64,000 nucleotides of DNA from Pseudorasbora parva (lineage: Eukaryota > Chordata > Actinopteri > Cypriniformes > Gobionidae): contig NC_090177.1 in NCBI RefSeq assembly GCF_024679245.1, positions 23,261,950-23,325,949 of the forward strand. Reading direction: 5' to 3'. Of the stretch, positions 24,883 through 37,413 are shown in pieces. Each line of letters opens with the position of its first letter. Position 1 is the stretch's first letter. The notes below the pieces were generated by a model. The model had not been told where the DNA came from, did not search any database, and saw only the letters and a program-made list of their open reading frames with translations. Position numbers and translations under genes: made by a program.

Positions 24883-25343
24883 ATCACATCTCTAAATATT
24901 GGAGGATATGGATGCGGCCCTTAAGCAAGAGACAAATTATACCAGAAGACCTATCGCAATAAATAAAAAAATGTCAGAAATATAAACACAGTAACTATTT
25001 ATTAAAAGGCAATATTTACCCATGGAAATACAAAACAAAACTTGTTTTTACCTTCATATAAATCTGTAACTACATAAATCAAACAGTATAGCATATTTCA
25101 TCTTTCAGCATTTGTTATAATGATTCAGTTTAATTAATTAAATAAATTGAATATCTATATATTTATGCATAGTATTTATATTACTTAATAATTAATAAAA
25201 TAACTAAATATAAACCTCTAAAAAAGATTATGAAATTGATCAAATTTGAGATGGACATTTATCTGAACTATATAGAACAACCAGTGTAGCATTCATTTTT
25301 CAAATCATTACATTGAATTTATTTAAATAAAGTATCCATGTTT
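24883..25343. other. AT-rich non-coding DNA
   Basis: Nothing recognised. Confidence 0.5.
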
Positions 25344-25351
25344 TATATATG

Positions 25352-25427
<76 letters not shown>
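25344..25427. repeat. (AT)n microsatellite
   Basis: Long uninterrupted AT run with a short GTATGT lead-in. Confidence 0.97.
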
Positions 25428-25428
<1 letters not shown>

Positions 25429-25899
25429 CCAAACTGTTACCTAAAATATCTTAATTTATGCATAATATATTAGGTCACATGATAAAGCCCTTAATAATTA
25501 AGAATATTATTAAATATATGAATTGTTAGGAAATAAACAAAACAGGAAGTTGCTAAAATGCACAGCAACATCTTAAATATATCGAGCCATTTTATAAATT
25601 TTGGTGGAAATTTGGCCATTTTCCCATAAAAAAAAAATGCCAAGGTAATAAAACACAAAGTGAACGAAATGATCCACATTGTGACCTCTAGAACATGGAG
25701 GATGAGTCATGGTTCACAAATAAAGATTTTTTTTTTTTGCTTTGCTAACTAATAGAATTACAAAGTATGGACTGGGTAAATTAAATAAAAGAAAGAGAGT
25801 ACTTGCGCATCAATGTATATCTGGCATACACCAGTACAGAGTGATAATGCCATTATTATGTAGTCCACAATTAGCAAGGTTTATCAGGGGAAATGAGCT

Positions 25900-26141
25900 A
25901 AACAACAACAGCTCAGCTCAATTGGGAGGGACGTTCAGCAGCAGCTGGGAGCTATTTGACCACGTGACTGGAGAGATGTTTCTGTCGCTGTAGCAGCCAT
26001 CATTTCACCCAATACAAGTCTATGCTAAAAAAGACAGAGAGGAGGTAGAGTCATGGATTTCCACGGGAATACCGACTGAAAGGAACATACTTGCTCCACT
26101 CCTTCGCCTATGTTTTATTTCCCGGTGTGGATCCGTTGCAG
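25900..26141 (+). promoter_or_regulatory. Candidate distal promoter and first exon of spsb1
   Basis: A locally GC-richer block contains a CACGTG E-box at about 25961-25966. It ends at a strong donor, TTGCAG/GTAACTT, at 26141/26142. Vertebrate SPSB1 genes have non-coding 5' exons far upstream of the coding exon, and this is the best plus-strand candidate between the left flank and 37.4 kb. The transcription start is not defined by sequence alone. A link to spsb1 is inference. Confidence 0.3.
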
Positions 26142-27535
26142 GTAACTTAGGGTCTGAAATTGTTACGATTTAACATTTGCATGTCTATTGTCTTTGCTGT
26201 GTGTTCACATGCATACATTCGCGTATTCTCCAATCTTTTCGAAAGCAAACATCAGTCGATGGGCTCATTCAACAAGCCGAATATATAAAACGTGAAATGC
26301 GATATAAACGCGCTAGTTCGTGGCACCTTTCCTAATGCTGTGTAAATAATACATTAGTAGGCTAGTCTATGCACTTAAACAACAAATGCTTCATGCGTTT
26401 GTATTGGGTCTAAAATATTATGTATATCAACAGACACCTTTACGCTTCAATGTATCTACGCTTAATAGTTTCCTACCCAAGATAAGTTTGGCAGCAGATA
26501 TGTGTCTGATTATTATGTTGTTCGTTTGTTACACTATCCTCTCTGCGAAAGGACAGGTAACGTTAGTCGCATTACTATGTAGCTCAATGCATTCATTTAG
26601 TTTGTATTTACTTGAGAATTGTGCTAAACAGCAGCCGTTTAAAGTTTTATTCCACGTCCTTTAGATGTTTGGCCTAGAGCCCAGACAATGCTGGAGAAGC
26701 TTTACTTTCGTTTTAAGGTCTTAAAGACCTAACGTTAGTCCTAGCATAGGTGTGGAGACATTAGTGTTTTAGCTATCTGCACTTATTTACTAGGCTGCTA
26801 GCTAAATGAAAAACAAGCTCATCTTTTATTTAAAATTATTAACTATATCAGGCCCGTTTTTCTAATTCTTGTGTTGTGTTCCAAGAGTGCTAATATTTGG
26901 TATAGCACTGCAGTTTGTGTAATATTATCGACTTTTCTTACTGCATAGAGGGAAGAGCGTTTATTAAGTCATGTTTTCTTTTTAAAGTCAGTGTGTTCTT
27001 TCGTGGGTATTTACCTAAAGTGAGAGTTGATGTTTTCATTCGCGCCAACCGCCAGGATCTCTCCGAGCTGGTTTCTCTCGCTAGGGAGCGGGAAACTTGA
27101 AAACCCGGAGTGGAGCTAATTATGGAATTAAAGTGTAATTAGAGAGAGCTTTGAGTAAAGGGGAAATCTTTACTCCGCTCCAGTCAAATGAATTCCAATC
27201 CGGCCTTTGATCGGTTTTGCTTGGCGAGTAGAAAATTGCTTTGGCTTCTTTTAGAACTATTTTCATTGGCAGAGAAGAAATTAAATAAACTGGTCTTTTT
27301 TGTCTAAATGTCAACTGGAATTTTTACTTTTTATATTATTTATTTTTTTACACATTTTAGCAATAATCTATCACGCTCATGCTGCATACTTAAAGATACA
27401 GTTGAAATGTAGCTTTTTTTATTTTTACATGACAACGTACTAAAAATATGGAAATGTATTTACTTTTGAGTTTTTTGCATACAAGGTTATTAAACAAGAA
27501 TCCCTGTTCTCACGGATCTGTGAAAAGATTAAAAA
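26142..27535. other. Unique-looking DNA, no gene
   Basis: Fewer repeats than the flanks and more CpG around 27040-27100. If the block at 25.9-26.1 kb is a promoter, this would be the start of a long first intron. Confidence 0.4.
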
Positions 27536-28322
27536 TGCTGTTATGCATGCCAGGCAAGTAGTTGGCGACATTATTTTGTAAAGAAACACCTATAGACTGA
27601 ATTTGTAAATATGCATGACAAATTCATGATTTTGTCAGGTACTATTCATCAACGATGTACTAAAAATTTAAATGTTTTTCACATCATTGATCCACAAAAA
27701 CGATTTTAAACCAAACGGCAACCCCATGATCTCTTGAAGCTAATACGGAAGTAATGTAAACTGCAATTTCTAAACTGGCCACTACGGACAGGCTTCAGAA
27801 AGGAGCAGAATCTCACTGAGCCCCATGTTAAAATTCCCAACTTTACGGCAGAAAAAAACATGTTTACAGCCTAGTACAAATTGTGGTTTTGGTCTATACG
27901 GCTAATTTTGCCCTTCAGGACAACTCTGAGGGGGTGATTTTTTTTTTTTTTTTTTTTTTTTAATAACTTATTTGTTTACATTATATATAAAGCCTTAAAG
28001 TTCTGCATAATTAAGGGAGTGGTTACATTGAGTGGCAGGGGAATAGCCATTTATCCACCGTCTATAGTCATTGCATCACATAAGCTCCGCCCATAAACTC
28101 CTGCCCGTTATCCGCGAGTGACATGCGATGACGCGCTAGCAAGATGGAAACGGCCAACTCGCCCCTACTTTACGCTTCAGAACGGCTTATTCAATGGGTG
28201 ACGTCACAGACACTATGGCCTTATTTTTTTACAGTCTTTGTTTGAAACACTGTATTATGCATGTCAGGCAAGTAGTTGGCAATTTCACTTTGTAAAGGAA
28301 AAACTACATGGCTATGGACTGA
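27536..28322. mobile_element. Composite dispersed cyprinid repeat
   Basis: 27540-27602 and 28254-28322 are diverged direct copies of a segment starting TTATGCATG and containing CAGGCAAGTAGTTGGC. Between them lies a block I recognise as a widespread cyprinid repeat, with AAGCTCCGCCCATAAACTCC and GGGTGACGTCAC near its right end and a run of about 26 T at 27939-27962. No ORF. The two outer copies may belong to an older element that the inner block entered. Confidence 0.6.
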
Positions 28323-28910
28323 GCATTCATGCACATAACATCACAACCATTTTCACACATTGTGAAAAAATGTTTTTGTAGTTTACACAGGGACGATAAC
28401 GAGGCTATTTTCAAAAACCTGCACTTTAAAACCCATTTTCAAAAGTTTGCATTTTCAGTCCTCCAAAATGCCATTGTTGTGTAAATTTATGGCCAAAACG
28501 CGTAAGTTTTGTTTTTAGTTGAAATGCTGTCATAAATGACCCCTAAGGCTGGCCACAAACTTGAAGATTTTAATCCAGATTTTGGGCTTGATTTAGACTG
28601 GGTAAACCCAGCCTGATCTGCCGGCTATTTGATTTCGCCCTGCAGCTCAGTCTGGAAACCAGTACATTAATTTATCCTGCTTCTGTTACACATTTGCGGA
28701 AATAAACTTAGTCGTATATAATGCTTGTTTTTCACGCCTCTTGTGCAGTACAAAATACAGAGCAGACTCCCCAGACAAATGTTCAATCATAAATTGAGCT
28801 TGTTCTTGTAATCGCCGGACAAGGCCTGATTTGCAACCCCCACTGATTTGGTGGTCGTGACTTTGTCCAAAAAATCCTCGATTGTGTGGTGTCATTACAA
28901 TCATTTCACT
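28323..28910. mobile_element. Fragments of DNA transposon termini
   Basis: 28380-28540 resembles a repeat with long A/T runs around CAAAATGCCATTGTTGTGTA. 28546-28895 begins GGCTGGCCACAAACTTGAAG and ends AATCCTCGATTGTGTGGTG, like the two ends of a common cyprinid MITE. A central insert holds CTGGGTAAACCCAGCCTGAT. Names are uncertain. Confidence 0.45.
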
Positions 28911-28918
28911 GCTACCTA

Positions 28919-30139
28919 CTAGCGTGACAAGCCAGACCCACATCAAGATGTTTGGTCTGGAAACTCACCATAGACAGGGCTCAATCCGAAAGGGCGGGAT
29001 AAACGGTTGTCTTTCAAACTCCCTCTGCACGCGATAGGATAGCGCTACAACCAACCAGAGCAACGAAGGTGAAACAGAGCTTGTTGATAGATTAAACATT
29101 TTCCGTATCCGGTCGGCAAAACTTCGAACAAATCTTCCCTTTTTAAGAATGACTTTAGTGCCTTTCTTTGTTGTTTTCTCAGAGTAAAGCTTAACTCCAA
29201 GTCTTCCAGAGTCGCGGTCAAAGCTGATTCGAAAGACCGACGTTATCCAGTTTCTGTGTTTACTAGAAGCACGCAAACGCAACTTGGCCGTCATCATTAG
29301 GGGTGTTCGATTCCAGGTTTTTTGGAGTCGACTCTGATTCCCCACTCCCACTATGGGAGTCTATGGAATCGACTCCTTGACTCCATTTACTTCACATCAA
29401 AACAGGGCAAGAAATCAGAAAAAAATAGCTGTTGTTACATATTTAAATTATTTCCCCCTGACACAAGGTCCTAAAATCCTCTTACTAAAACCACACACTT
29501 TAAGCGTGGCTGTCCAAATTAGTCCAATTTAGCGATGACTTTAGTGGCTGTCATGTTTCTGTATCTATTGCCAATAATTTTACATAGGAAAAGTCATGAA
29601 AAAAGATGTGATTGTCGAGTGATGGCGCTTAACGCACATGATCATTGTCTTAAAAGGTGAGTTAAAGATACTAGCCTATACATAAAAAAATGCACACTAT
29701 TGATGCCTTTCTTCTTGATGTCAGAATTGTATGAATGTATTACGTCAGTGTATTACCTCGCAAGCCACGGCTCGCTTCATTTCATTCACTGATTGCTTAT
29801 AGTGCACACAACTGCCATGCACTTTAGATGAGAGATTCAGTAAAAAATCAGTAAACGAGCGATTTCGGACACAGCAACAGAGTCGACACAGAGAGTTGAT
29901 TCCTGTACTGGAGTCGACCCTGACTCTGGGGCTATTCAGAGTCAAGGAATAGACTCTTTTGGAGTCGACTCCCCATCACTAGTCGTCATTATGGCCTCGC
30001 CCACCGACTCTATACACGATGTGATTGGCCCGGCAAGAGTTAGGCGAATACAGCTCAGAAGGGTATTGAGAGTTGCTAGACGACACTCGCGGGCAGATTA
30101 GATTTGCTGCCGCTAGGTTGCGTCTAGATTTCTAGGTAA
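28919..30139 (-). mobile_element. RecQ-motif element, copy 1 (interrupted)
   Basis: Flanked by a perfect 8-bp target duplication, GCTACCTA, at 28911-28918 and 30140-30147. Its sequence matches copy 2 (52419-52880) over its whole length, apart from a nested insertion at 29299-29982 and about 67 bp near the left end that copy 2 lacks. On the minus strand one frame reads LRKQQRKALKSFLKR, then VLPTGYGKCLIYQ. That is the arrangement of a RecQ-family helicase: a Q-containing approach segment followed by motif I (Walker A, TGxGKS). The frame is short and there are no later helicase motifs. An alternative longer minus-strand frame (starting MTAKLRLRASSKHRNW) is shared by both copies but resembles nothing I know. 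Confidence 0.8.
29299..29982. mobile_element. hAT-like element nested in RecQ-motif element
   Basis: Interrupts copy 1 where copy 2 is continuous. The flanks are TCATCATT (29291-29298) and TCGTCATT (29983-29990), an 8-bp duplication with one change. The ends read AGGGGTGTTCGATTCC and, reversed, CTAGTGATGGGGAGTCGACT. GGAGTCGACT-type motifs recur at both ends. No transposase is visible, so it is non-autonomous. Confidence 0.75.
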
Positions 30140-30147
30140 GCTACCTA

Positions 30148-31102
30148 CCTGACAATCCCAAAATGTAACTATATGTTGGACTCTTGATTTATGGCTGCCT
30201 CTGACATGATGCCAGTGATGGCCAATAAGAATGAGCAAGTTTCACCAACCTGATGTTGCGTGTGCATATAGCTAAAACTTGGCAGCCACAAAAGTGGAGC
30301 ATTGAGAAAGATCACTTTCTTTTTTTTATCCTTTGTTTTCCTTCCCGTAAAACAACTCTAGTCACGTTTGATCTTGCGAGTCTTTGCGAGATCTCATCTC
30401 ATTGTGAAAATGTTACTACAATCGACAGGTGTGATCTCGCAGTCAGAGCAAATCTATTAGTGTTTGCATTCGGAGGATTGTAATGCCAAAAATAATCCCT
30501 TCTGTCTGTGATCCACTGCCGTTACACATGAAGTTACCAGTTTTATTGTTGCAACTTGAACTTTAGTTTAGTAACTATAGTTTGGTGGAAACCTGTATTT
30601 GGAATGTTTTTTTTTCATCAGTGAGTTCTAAGACTACCCTCAGAGACATCAGTTCAGTATTTGATGCCCTATTTAATGTCAGATTATTGTGTGGTTGATG
30701 TATTCAAGGCAGATTAATCTTTCCTTCATGTTTGTAAGAACAGTAGGACTGATTTTTCTCATCTCAGGAGGGTGTTAACTGTGTCTGTAGCTCTCGACTG
30801 AACACAGATGTTGTAGGCCTGTGTAACACGTAACTCCTCTGAGTCTCTGCTGTAGAGGATGTCCTACTGAACTGACCTGGATTACAGCAATGTGAATTTT
30901 GTAATGTTGATTATTTGCTCATGCTCACCTTCCCCTTCACTAAGGGTGCTTGTCTGGGTTGAGCTTACATTAACATGGAATGGGCTATATTTTAAATTAA
31001 GAGATGGTTCTTTTGTGGTTCTCAGGTGGTTGATTATCAAGTGTGTGTGTGTAATGTTATATAAAATAACTGTTTTCTAATTTAATTAAAAAAAGTAATT
31101 TG
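30148..31102. other. Non-coding DNA, nothing recognised
   Basis: No supported exon or repeat family. Confidence 0.45.
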
Positions 31103-31345
31103 TGATTGGAAAGCTGAATTTTCAGCATCACTACTCCAGTCTTTAGTGTCACATGATCCTTCAGAAATTATTCTAATATGCTGATTTGGTGTTCAAATTC
31201 GTTTTTTTCCAGGATTTTTTGAAGAACAGAAAGAAGTTTAGAAGAACAGTATTTATTTAAATTGTAAGTCTTGTAAACAAGATGTCTTGTATTGCTTTTA
31301 ATCAATTTAATGAGGGCTTGCTGAATTGAAGTATTATATTATATT
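31103..31345 (+). repeat. Cyprinid SINE-like dispersed repeat, copy 2
   Basis: Same family as 10087-10425: AAGCTGAATTTTCAGCATCA, then GTCACATGATCCTTCAGAAA. It has an internal deletion after GGTGTTCAAATTC and ends near GGGCTTGCTGAATTG. Confidence 0.75.
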
Positions 31346-33039
31346 AAAGACAATAATACTTCACACACATTACAGTAGTTCAACTCTTGTTTAATCTATA
31401 GCTCCGTCATATTGCCCTGTGCTTTAAACATTCAGCAACATAGCATGCTCTTTCACTATCACTTTTTTTTCAGGCATCGGTAATGCTACCAGTGTTGTTG
31501 GTGCAGGCATACACCGATGTACGTTCTTGGACACTTTGTTTGACCTGATACCCTCAGAGGTAAATCGATTGCAGTGTCTGCTGAGATTAAACCTGAAGTT
31601 ACACAAGTCTGTATGTCACTGCTGCTGCCCTGATCTTTATTGCATAAACTCTCTTACTATCCCAGGTTTCCTATAACATCTCTCTGTGCACTTTTCTGTG
31701 CAGTAAGAATCACAGGTTTGGTTCAGTTTTGGTGTGAACTTGCAAGTCCTTAGTTTTGTGATATTTTTAGTTAGCATATGTGTCTGTGATTCTGAATAAA
31801 TGTTTTGTTCAGAAAATTGTTTGTTGGCATATTTATTTTCACTTCAGTCAAGGGTGACTGAGACTGTTTGAATAGCTTTTGCTATTTTGTTGTTGCAAAC
31901 TAAAGCTCCCATTACTCTCTGATAAATGAAGATCATTGAGATTCTTTGTGAAATGTATGAGCTGTAGTTCTATTGGCTATGTTACGCTGAGAATTTAATT
32001 TGCTTGCATAAATGCACTAATTTGGTTAAATAGCTAATTGGGCTAACAATTTTGCTGGTCTTGACATGCAGCCGTTACTGTAAACTAAAGCATGCTGAGC
32101 TGTTGTGAATCTATTTTTAGGTTTAGTTTGAATTATAGTTTTGTCTCTTTGTTCAGGTCTGTGAAGGTCAGTGATGAGCATGCATGGGGATGTCCTATTT
32201 GGAAGAAAAATGTAAATCATGAATTTAATTTTGTGTGGTGTTGACAGTCCTCTCTAAGTGTTTCATATTCTATGTTTCTATGATTCTATCAGTTTTTTGT
32301 ACAGTATATTCCTGTTCTTGTAGTCGAGTTGAAAACATTTTTTTTTTTTGCTTGCATGAGGTGGTTTTTCAGGCAATTTGGAAAAAAGAATATTTTGCAA
32401 AATTGCAATGTAAACCAGTTTTTTTTTTTTTTCACATTTACAGGTCACTTTGCGTTCATAAACATTGATCATTCAGTTGACAGTAGACAAGATGTGATAG
32501 ACTTAAATATGATCGGTTTATGAAAGATATGATTGAACTGATAGAACACCAATGCCTCATAACTTATTCTGTTGTTGTTTTTTCCATGCAAGCAACTTAT
32601 TTTTATTTAATTTGAATGGCCAATTTACTTGCACATGCCAGAAGACATACTTACACATTTAAACATTATACTAAATTGATTTAAAATGTATTATAATTTT
32701 ACAAATGAAGTGTTTGTATATGACGTTTTGTTTATATATTAATATGAATAATAATTGTAATTTATTACTGTTAAAAATATTTTTAAAATAAGAAATATTA
32801 CCATTACAAGAACATTTTCATAATTACAAATTAAAAATAGAGTATGTCCGAATAAATATAACAATATAATTAGATATATCAGACTATACATCAGATTACA
32901 CATACATAATACAGATATTTACAGAAAACTTATTAATAGGTAACTCAGCAGTTTTTTTTTTTTTTTTGTCAAATATGCAGAAACCCTATGACCAAAAACA
33001 TTAGAAAGGTCTAAACCTAAGGAGTTATTTATTTAAAAA
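31346..33039. other. Non-coding DNA, homopolymer runs
   Basis: Several T runs (32338-32349, 32419-32433, 32953-32968). Nothing else recognised. Confidence 0.45.
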
Positions 33040-33592
33040 AAATATGTATATGCACATTTGCCTCAGAGAAGTAATATAATGACGATTAAACATGACGACA
33101 ATAAACACGACTGCAGCAAAATATGGTTTGTTGAGTTCTTCAAGCCATCTATGGTATTTTCATAATAATAAAGTATATTATAATGCTGTGCTGATTGACA
33201 TGGACTTCATCCCTCTATAGAATGCTATAAAATAGTGCATCGTCTGCCTTATTCTGTGATGAGAAGCCACATCAGCTCACAGACACTCGACTGACGATAT
33301 GAAGTGAGGTAAAACATATTATGAAACATTGTCTTTTGTTTATGGGTTTATTAACAGGTTTATGAACGCTTCGCTAGTTTGTGAAGATGTTTGACTCCTG
33401 TTGCTTTTTTCAAGCGCACGTTATAAGCAACTCAAATTCGCAGTCTTTCAGATGGGCTCCTGGTCAGAGAGCCGCTCTTCACTGACTCACTGGGCATTTA
33501 TTTATTTAATTAAAACTGCAGCCTTTAAGCTTTCATAATCGCACATTACCCAAATCGCGATTGCGGTTCGATTTCCATTAATCGTGCAGCCC
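33040..33592 (-). mobile_element. hAT-like non-autonomous element fragment
   Basis: Read on the minus strand the end at 33592 begins GGGCTGCACGATTAATGG, then CGCAATCGCGATTTGGG. This is the hallmark terminus of a very common fish hAT-like family (TAGGGCTGCACGATTAATCG). The left boundary is uncertain. No transposase. Confidence 0.65.
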
Positions 33593-33870
33593 GAGTCCCA
33601 AGCCAATATCTGCCTAGGAAATCGGCTAGTCTTAATCTGCATCGCTATTTGTACTCGTTGTGCAGGCCACAATAAATAATCATTTATTTTACTCCGGACA
33701 TGCTAACTGGCGACATAGGATTCCATTCATTAAGCTAAGCTAGCGGCTACCCTGGCAAACTAAAAACCATGCATACACTGAGACAAATGCTTTTGCCCAC
33801 ATATCTAAATGTAGGAAAGAAGTTGAATAAGCCCTATTTCTATAAACGGTGGAGTGTTCCTTTAAGGTTG
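33593..33870 (-). mobile_element. MITE-like repeat ending in GTTCCTTTAA
   Basis: The right end reads GGTGGAGTGTTCCTTTAAGG, a typical cyprinid MITE terminus, preceded by AGCTAAGCTAGCGGCTACCC from the same family. It abuts the hAT-like fragment on its left. Confidence 0.6.
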
Positions 33871-34544
33871 GTGCTGGGTTCTAAAAATCTTAAACTAATG
33901 GGCCATATTAATGTAGTTCAATTATATATTATTCTGTCTTTGTTTCAATTGTTACTCATTTCCAAAATAGACTTGTTGTTTTTTTTGGTGGGGAGGACCA
34001 TTTCCAAACAAGAGGCTTTCCATACCATCATGGCAGAAACAGCACCACCCAAATTTGTTCTCTACATGGGCCTACATGTGTGTGTGTTTCTGTGATTTTT
34101 AGCAACGTTCAGAAGTTTCCTATCAGATTGCAGTATGGATGGTGTATATATCTGTGAGAGGTGTTGTCATTTTCAGTTCTTGAAACGGTTCAGCGCTATC
34201 ATGATGGCACCTGTTGTGGCTCTGCCTAGAGCTGTTGAACTTGTCTAGTGGGTGAGTGGTGGTTAAGAGTGCTCCAGTTATTTCATAACTGCTGCTTAGA
34301 CGGCTGTCAGCCCTACAGAGCCCAGCTGAACAATATGATTGCTTTAATCCAGGGTGAGTCTGCGTTCATGAAGGGAGTGTCAATATAAAAACGCCCTTTC
34401 AGTACAATCAGATTTTAATATTCCTCAAACTTGTTCTCACTGTTGATCATTTCTTTTTTTTGTGTTATTGTCATTGTGTCTTTGGAAATTTCTTTTGGTA
34501 CTTAATGTCATGTAAGCAATTGTATAATGCATGTTTAGAGTTGA

Positions 34545-34672
34545 CAGGAAAGTGGAAAGAGTGAGAGAGAGAAGGGGGTACTGGGTTCGGGACATGACCC
34601 AAATTGAACCCTAACCCAGGTCCCAGTGAGCACAACGGCTCCTTGTGTCTCGTGAACAATGTGCGACCCACT
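34545..34672 (-). repeat. tRNA-derived SINE-like repeat
   Basis: On the minus strand: a B-box-like GGGTTCAATTTGG segment, then CCCCTTCTCTCTCTCACTC and ACTTTCCTGTC. That order is seen in cyprinid tRNA-SINEs (tRNA head followed by a CT-rich body). Decayed; the A box is unclear. Confidence 0.5.
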
Positions 34673-37413
34673 GTGTCTCTGTTCCAACATTGCTTGATAT
34701 TTAAAACAATTTTATAATATTATTTCTGCAGTTCAAACTCCTGTGTTTATGCCACTTTCATGGTGTGGTATATGTACCCCTTCAGATGCAGCTTTTTTAC
34801 CAACAAAAAACCTGTGAGAATATTTTAATGATTTTAATTTGAATGTCTTCTATGATTTTGTTAGTCTCTTAGGTGAGAAGTCATCATACTTCTTTAATCA
34901 AGCAGTGTTAAATGGCAGACAAATAGCACTTTTTCACCGTCTGCCCACTGTCTGAATAGAGCATCTGTGTGACATTTGGGTTGACACCATGATTTGTCGT
35001 CATCTACTTTCTCGGTCTTGCTTTGCCCCTCACTCACAGCTGCCTGCCAGATGCCTCAGTTTCATGATTAAAACCTGTTGAAGATAATGTCCCTGTTTTA
35101 GAGTAATGTCTGTCATCTTGCAAAAACATGCTGCACCTTTGGAGAAGTGAAAAATGCCCCAGATGATGGCGAGACTGTCAACCATTGGAGATTTTGGAAG
35201 CAATATTGTAAGTGAAATCGCCACTGGTTGACAAATTTTCACAATGCCATCATTCAGCAATCAACAGAATAATACAGTTGCTGTGCTATTAAGTCAGCTG
35301 TTGTCTGAGTTTGTAGAGGAGGGGTAGATTCATTTGGCTGAAGTGTCTTAAGCCTAGGCCGAATCAAGATAATCAATGGGGTGTTTTCTCATTAAAATTG
35401 TACAAAATGTTCAAGATTGAACTAAAGTGACCAAGTAAGTGGGACGTCTCTGCATCCAAGTAGGTGAAGTCTAGGGAAGCCCAGTTTTGCATAAGTATTA
35501 AATGTGGTCAAGACAAAAGCCACCACTGTTCTCCAGGTCCAACAAATCCACCAGAACCCCCATCACGCATTTCAATCAGCTCTACACATAAGGGGTCGGC
35601 ATACCACCTGCAAAGTCCCTCTCATAACCACCCAAAAAACAAAACATTCGAACAGTCAGGTTGTTGCCATGCCAAGCAGTCTCATTTAACCCATCATGCA
35701 ATGACGATCCTGTCGGTTCGTCGATCCTGCCGGATGACATTACCTCGCCCTATGTAATAATGTGATATCGCATTTAAAATGATCACGGGTTCTAACAGAT
35801 CCGTAAAAGGCTGTTGTCTGTGTGTGTTGGTGCTTTGCCACAGAGCTTAATTGCTCCCTGCATAGAGAGTGTGCAAATTAACATGTTTCCTACTTTCTAA
35901 AGGTTGGACAGCTATTGAAGACTGTATTGTTTGGCATTCACAAACTTGCCACCCACTTCTTGGTGTTCCTCTGCCTTGGGTAGGCCTGCGGCAGAGAGGC
36001 GTGACCCATTTAAAAGGTTGTTTACTTGTATCAGAGAAAGGACCAAGATGCTCCTCAATGAACTCTTGTCTACAATTCAATTACCCTTGGGGCCCTTCAG
36101 CAGCTCATTATGAAACGCTGTTTTCAATAAGCAGTTTTGCTTATGCACTGTATAGGAAGAACTTATGACTTGTGGACGTAAGTCAAAGCGTTCTCTTTTT
36201 TTGTTGTTGCTGTTGTTTGCAGTAGACTGTCCTAATTGTTGAATATCAGATTTAACAGTGATGTAATTTAGGAGGGCAGGAATTGCGTTAGAAACCAGGA
36301 CATTGGGTGGGGATTTCACACACGGCACTGGTATGTCTAGTGTCTAAGCATGTCTAATGAATTTTTTCTTTTTCCATCCTACATCCTACTAGCCTCTTTT
36401 GCCACTGACCCTGTCTGTGGAATATTGCTGGCCTGAACATGCGATTTTCATTTAAAACATTTCGGCTCTGTATTATATATTCTTGAAGCCAGACTTTTTA
36501 TTGCTCTTCCTGTTATCTTCAGACTAGACGAGCTTAAGAGGAAATAGCCTGCCGTTTTCCTCTCCCTTATATCCCTTTATTTTTAAAGGTCATTGTGTGA
36601 AGCGTCAAGAGGAGCGGGTTAATTGTGGTAAAGCTAGAGACTTACTTCTCCTCTGCATGTCATGCGACGTAATAGGACTCTGAAAAGTGCCTTGGACCAG
36701 TAAACCATATTGTAACACACACAAGTGAGGCATTGAGCATGCAACTGACAGAATGATACAGTTACTGTGCTATTAACAGTCCACTCTTGTATGAGCTTGT
36801 AGAGGAGAGTAGATGTGTCTCAAACGTGGACATAATGAGAACCCCCCCCCCTCCCACTCGATTATCTTAAATCATCATAAATCTTAAACCAATATTGAGA
36901 TAAAGTTACATTTATAACAAAATATCTGCTTGTATGACACATACATGATGCATGTACTCATTTCATGGCCTGATTTCATGGTGTGTAGTAGTAGTTTTAG
37001 TAATTAAATTCATATTTATTTGTATAGTATTTTTTTTAAACAATAATACACATAGTTTCAAAGCAGCTTTACAGAAATTGTTTTAAATTTTATATCTTGA
37101 CTGTAAAAAAAAGTGGGGCACAATTTACAGGTGCTTTACCTGTATTTTTTAATAATGCATTGCATTATAATACATTATATTAATACTGATACTGGTCATT
37201 CATTATTTTCTTTAACATGCTGTCAATTTGGATGATTTTACTTTTGCATTTATAATTAGTTATTAAACACAGTAATTTATAACTGTAGTAGTAGAGATGA
37301 TGATACTGTTGTTAGTAGCAGTTATATTGTGTTATGGGGAAAAGGCAGCAGTAAAAATAGATTTTTGCAGTCATTTAACTTTGCCTTTTTTATCTCCCTT
37401 TTAATCTCCCCAG
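34673..37413. other. Non-coding DNA upstream of spsb1 coding exon
   Basis: Contains a diverged direct repeat (35262-35325 and 36747-36810) and a LINE-tail-like segment at 37005-37080 (TTTATTTGTATAGTATTTTT, then GTTTCAAAGCAGCTTTACAG). Otherwise nothing recognised. If the distal promoter is real, this is intronic. Confidence 0.5.

Noticed and set aside
29000..29351. Minus-strand frame starting MTAKLRLRASSKHRNW, shared with 52419-52745
   Set aside because: It is shared only because both lie in copies of the same transposon. The helicase-like signal is in a different frame, so this one is probably a by-product.
31424..31606. Possible exon on either strand near 31.4-31.6 kb
   Set aside because: Locally balanced composition but no acceptor and donor pair that keeps a frame open.
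35464..35757. Plus-strand open frame of 97 codons
   Set aside because: Low-complexity His/Ser/Pro content, no splice context, no recognisable motif.
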